A stretch of 45,092 bases of DNA from contig SDNW01000004.1 in NCBI GenBank assembly GCA_004524725.1, forward strand, positions 1 through 45,092, in the 5' to 3' direction. The translations under genes and the position numbers were made by a program. The notes under the pieces were generated by a model. The model was given only the letters and a program-made list of their open reading frames with translations, did not search any database and had not been told where the DNA came from. Shown here in pieces: positions 43,701 to 45,092 of the stretch. The stretch's first letter is position 1; every line of letters begins with the position of its first letter. Source of the stretch: Promethearchaeota archaeon (GTDB lineage Archaea; Asgardarchaeota; Lokiarchaeia; Sigyniarchaeales; SOKP01).

Positions 43701-45052
43701 TCATCAGAAAGATATTTATTATAAACCGCAACCTCATCGATTACTCCTTTAAAATATTGGTTGATGTGTTCAGAGGCTCCAATTGTGAACGGACTCCCGT
43801 CCGCTTCATCTAAATCTGAAGCTCCATTCCATGCAGAGCTTGAAATCCATGGTAGGTTATTAATTTTCACTTCTGCTGTACCACTATCATATCTGAAAGC
43901 TATAAAATACCATCCTCCTGATGTAGTTATTGTTCCTGCGGACCCAAAATCAGCTTGGGTATCTCTTGACTCGGTATCTAAATACACATGAATATTACCT
44001 TCATTATTAACTCCGATTTCGAAGTTATCATTTTTAGGATCACTTGCTTTTGCTGCAATTACATTCTCAGTTTGATGGTTCGTAGCGCCTCCACTAAGAC
44101 TACTGGGATTTATCCAAGCACAGAAAGTAAATTCCGTACTTGCACCATCTAAAGGATCTCCAACATCTTCCAGTCCATTAGCATAACTCAAAAAATCATT
44201 TCCATCAAATTCTAATCCAGATCTTACTTTTCCATCGGTAAAAGTTGGATCCCCGGTAGGAGTTCCATCAGGCTCATTTCCTGAAGAATCTGAATAAGAA
44301 TCCTCAAAATGTGCCAAGAATTTTAAACTTGGATCCGCTAATTCTTTCTCTGGAGATAGAGAATCATCCAAATGGAAATCTAATCCTTGTCTTACGAGTT
44401 GGGTACATGCCAAACCAGTTTTCAATACCACTTGATATTCCGTTCCAACTGTGACCGTAAGGGTCCCAGAAGAATAAATACTGGCGAAGTTGGTATTATA
44501 ATCTATTGTTTCTATATCGTCATCATTTTCATTATAATAGAGAAAGTAAGTCATATTTGAATTCGCAGAGACGTTTGCAATAAAGGTTATTGTACAAGAA
44601 TCAACATAATCGCCAGTACTTGGCGTACTATTCCACATTTGCATGGGAATTGGGTCACTCCATTCATCGTTGCCTGTAGCATTAAAACTAACAAGTCTTT
44701 CTGTATTTCGATAATGTTCATTAGCTCGAAAAGTGAAATAAACATCAATTGGTTGATATCTATCTACTCCTTCAGTTTCTTCTAAAACAAATCCTATGCG
44801 ATAACGATAAGTTTTATTCCACCAAATTGAAAGATCATATTTATCTCCAATGTGAAATACATCAGATGGTTTTGGTTCAAGCTCTTCAAAATCTTGCGGA
44901 TTATCAACTATGTCTTCGAAATCTGTTGGTGACTCAACTGTAGTTGGTGAAACTCCGGGATTTAAGTTAAATATCGAAAAGCATGTCGGAATTATAAAAA
45001 GTATCAATAAGATAGCTAAAGTTGTTAATTTTTGTCTTAATTTTGTATTCAT
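40754..45052 (-). CDS. Giant surface protein with LamG-like and Ig-like domains and a single C-terminal membrane anchor
   Basis: A 1432-residue secreted or membrane-anchored protein. Residues 1-34 are a signal peptide (LTTLAILLILFIIPTCFS). Residues about 60-240 begin with YDLSIWWNKTYRYRIGF, a DUF2341-like start. Residues about 240-455 are a LamG/concanavalin-like domain with LKFLAHFEDSYSD and GVIDEVAVYNKYLSDDEVED. A long series of beta-sandwich, Ig-like repeats follows to about 1320, many with Asn-rich N-x-S/T sites. A helix at about 1329-1350 (YFLMIVGAAVAVVGSLVAY) spans the membrane, and about 80 basic residues face the cytosol. It is a receptor-like or adhesion-type protein. It is coupled to the longin-like gene at 40754. 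Confidence 0.88.
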   Translation of the reverse strand: MNTKLRQKLTTLAILLILFIIPTCFSIFNLNPGVSPTTVESPTDFEDIVDNPQDFEELEPKPSDVFHIGDKYDLSIWWNKTYRYRIGFVLEETEGVDRYQPIDVYFTFRANEHYRNTERLVSFNATGNDEWSDPIPMQMWNSTPSTGDYVDSCTITFIANVSANSNMTYFLYYNENDDDIETIDYNTNFASIYSSGTLTVTVGTEYQVVLKTGLACTQLVRQGLDFHLDDSLSPEKELADPSLKFLAHFEDSYSDSSGNEPDGTPTGDPTFTDGKVRSGLEFDGNDFLSYANGLEDVGDPLDGASTEFTFCAWINPSSLSGGATNHQTENVIAAKASDPKNDNFEIGVNNEGNIHVYLDTESRDTQADFGSAGTITTSGGWYFIAFRYDSGTAEVKINNLPWISSSAWNGASDLDEADGSPFTIGASEHINQYFKGVIDEVAVYNKYLSDDEVEDFKLGSMPSTIQIITPLITGDVFSRYQIDWTTAFDMHTQDICTFYYDYNLWSIERRIYFENEFNYTTDSMFALNTNFNFTGVSDHSELLYVYDGNLQKDITSAGFVSENYTVVHNAPDSSKDAIGLFIEAFEVSDPAHMSISYFRGDVLYDSGVVQFLPGSINDLDNSVGNESYKLNINFWELAGSVNTSGSLDDTGMINYFDNMLLTLKEEPNIYMYEQDSFFYNLDVNVTDIDNNLVPEATVTVWNASDYGMSWNQDTDENGRTIFNRLEGGVYDVNVSYVRYGKTLTVTTAKQIELNETNVDTFGVYYLEFTNIQMTSLALTLNRFNDTAQNNYKGRLSGAKVTFWMDDGSGSELIGSENANDDGELIFRWANFTNPQDGNITFSIEWFEIPSTNVVAVGDLDLISNVNTTFYFHTANSSIVNATFGSSFETNMEFLVFPDPDFNQMLGDTLNFQINLTYVENETMYYPMDGAMVRYNVFSGVEKINTLTLSFIPLGGGLYNLSINTANPVEPSGEEWVSENDYIVEVTATKAGFITKQVSTSFILDPKTSTLVGNETELTAYWGESLIMEVSYTDVSFGGNNPITGADVEYYVLGIPTLVGSLSPSGASGTYRFELVSSLFPRSDSYTLQITADRQNYQDQTIFVEINVLAIKTLINDSVGIYKTVDVAFREESIFYFTYEEESSGSGLGGSELKTYEWTKEVSGSVVDSGADVLDDLGNGLYALDFDTETQDIAVYTIIFNIEKENYAQRGGILILNIIPREFDVNIPLGNIITTVSGNDLRISLDLTDTINSSAIIGADVSITLQGQSFDFTDEGDGTYSITIDATIFPDAFFLSQTIGATITLDNEYYYSEEVDLSIVVGLVEIFPGFPMFYFLMIVGAAVAVVGSLVAYRTIQKARIPTFVKRVRAMSKNIKGRKSISDSLLYPSKEEYIVKELGDRWEMLGLSLNDILGVERKKGKKMPEIPESEGGNF

Positions 45053-45092
45053 AGATAATTACCATTTTTTTAATTAAATTTTTGCTTGAAAT

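Noticed and set aside
1-45092. Altered genetic code with UGA as a sense codon
   Set aside because: UGA is the normal stop of hisS, the LutA-like gene, the TPR/Ig-like gene and korC, with no homologous extension beyond.
1-45092. tRNA, rRNA, CRISPR arrays, insertion sequences
   Set aside because: No cloverleaf with T-loop outside coding sequence, no evenly spaced direct repeats and no transposase or terminal repeats were seen. The repeats found are leucine-rich repeats inside proteins.

Overview
The window looks like a piece of an Asgard (Lokiarchaeota-like) archaeal chromosome. The evidence is AT-rich DNA, archaeal gene types (ferredoxin-dependent 2-oxoacid oxidoreductase, AMP phosphorylase, ATP-dependent DNA ligase, HdrA/MvhD), eukaryote-like modules (a gelsolin-like domain, long leucine-rich-repeat proteins, longin/roadblock-like candidates) and UGA codons inside hdrA and mvhD that are best read as selenocysteine. 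The taxon is an inference; no rRNA or tRNA gene was seen. UGA is an ordinary stop elsewhere (hisS and several other genes end in it), so this is recoding and not an altered code.

Layout. 1-5849 (minus): a truncated ABC-2 permease fused to a CPBP protease domain, its ATPase, two tandem EamA transporters and a RidA protein. 5996-6298 (plus): a small orphan gene. 6396-11207 (minus): a korDABC operon ending in an FrhB-PyrK-type flavoprotein fusion. 11350-13390 (plus): a LutA/LutB-like iron-sulfur pair. 13403-14871 (minus): a split UxaA/SuyAB-type lyase. 15052-17872 (plus): hisS, a polyferredoxin and pyrF. 17881-18297 (minus): a small membrane protein. 18509-20972 (plus): the hdrA-mvhD operon with four in-frame UGA codons and a structured 3' region. 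21177-23250 (plus): a duplicated membrane protein and a TPR/Ig-like protein. 23256-24395 (minus): an M24 peptidase. 24589-29074 (plus): AMP phosphorylase and two LRR proteins. 29076-31797 (minus): DNA ligase and a gelsolin-like protein. 32106-38094 (plus): hisC, a zinc-ribbon protein, a GH36 enzyme and a third member of the LRR family. 38133-45052 (minus): a RuBisCO-like protein, a longin-like/winged-helix protein and, overlapping the latter by one base, a 1432-residue surface protein.

How the parts may work together. One theme is low-potential electron transfer. Kor makes reduced ferredoxin; the FrhB-PyrK fusion could pass those electrons to F420 or NAD(P); HdrA-MvhD is the core of flavin-based electron bifurcation complexes; LutAB-like proteins and the polyferredoxin add further iron-sulfur carriers. 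A second theme is eukaryote-like cell biology: a surface protein translationally coupled to a cytosolic longin-like protein, a gelsolin-like protein, and LRR paralogs with a shared helical N-terminal domain. The strongest observations are the four recoded UGA codons with a terminal UGA backed by a TAA three codons later, the FrhB-PyrK fusion, the receptor/longin gene pair, and the helical-LRR family.
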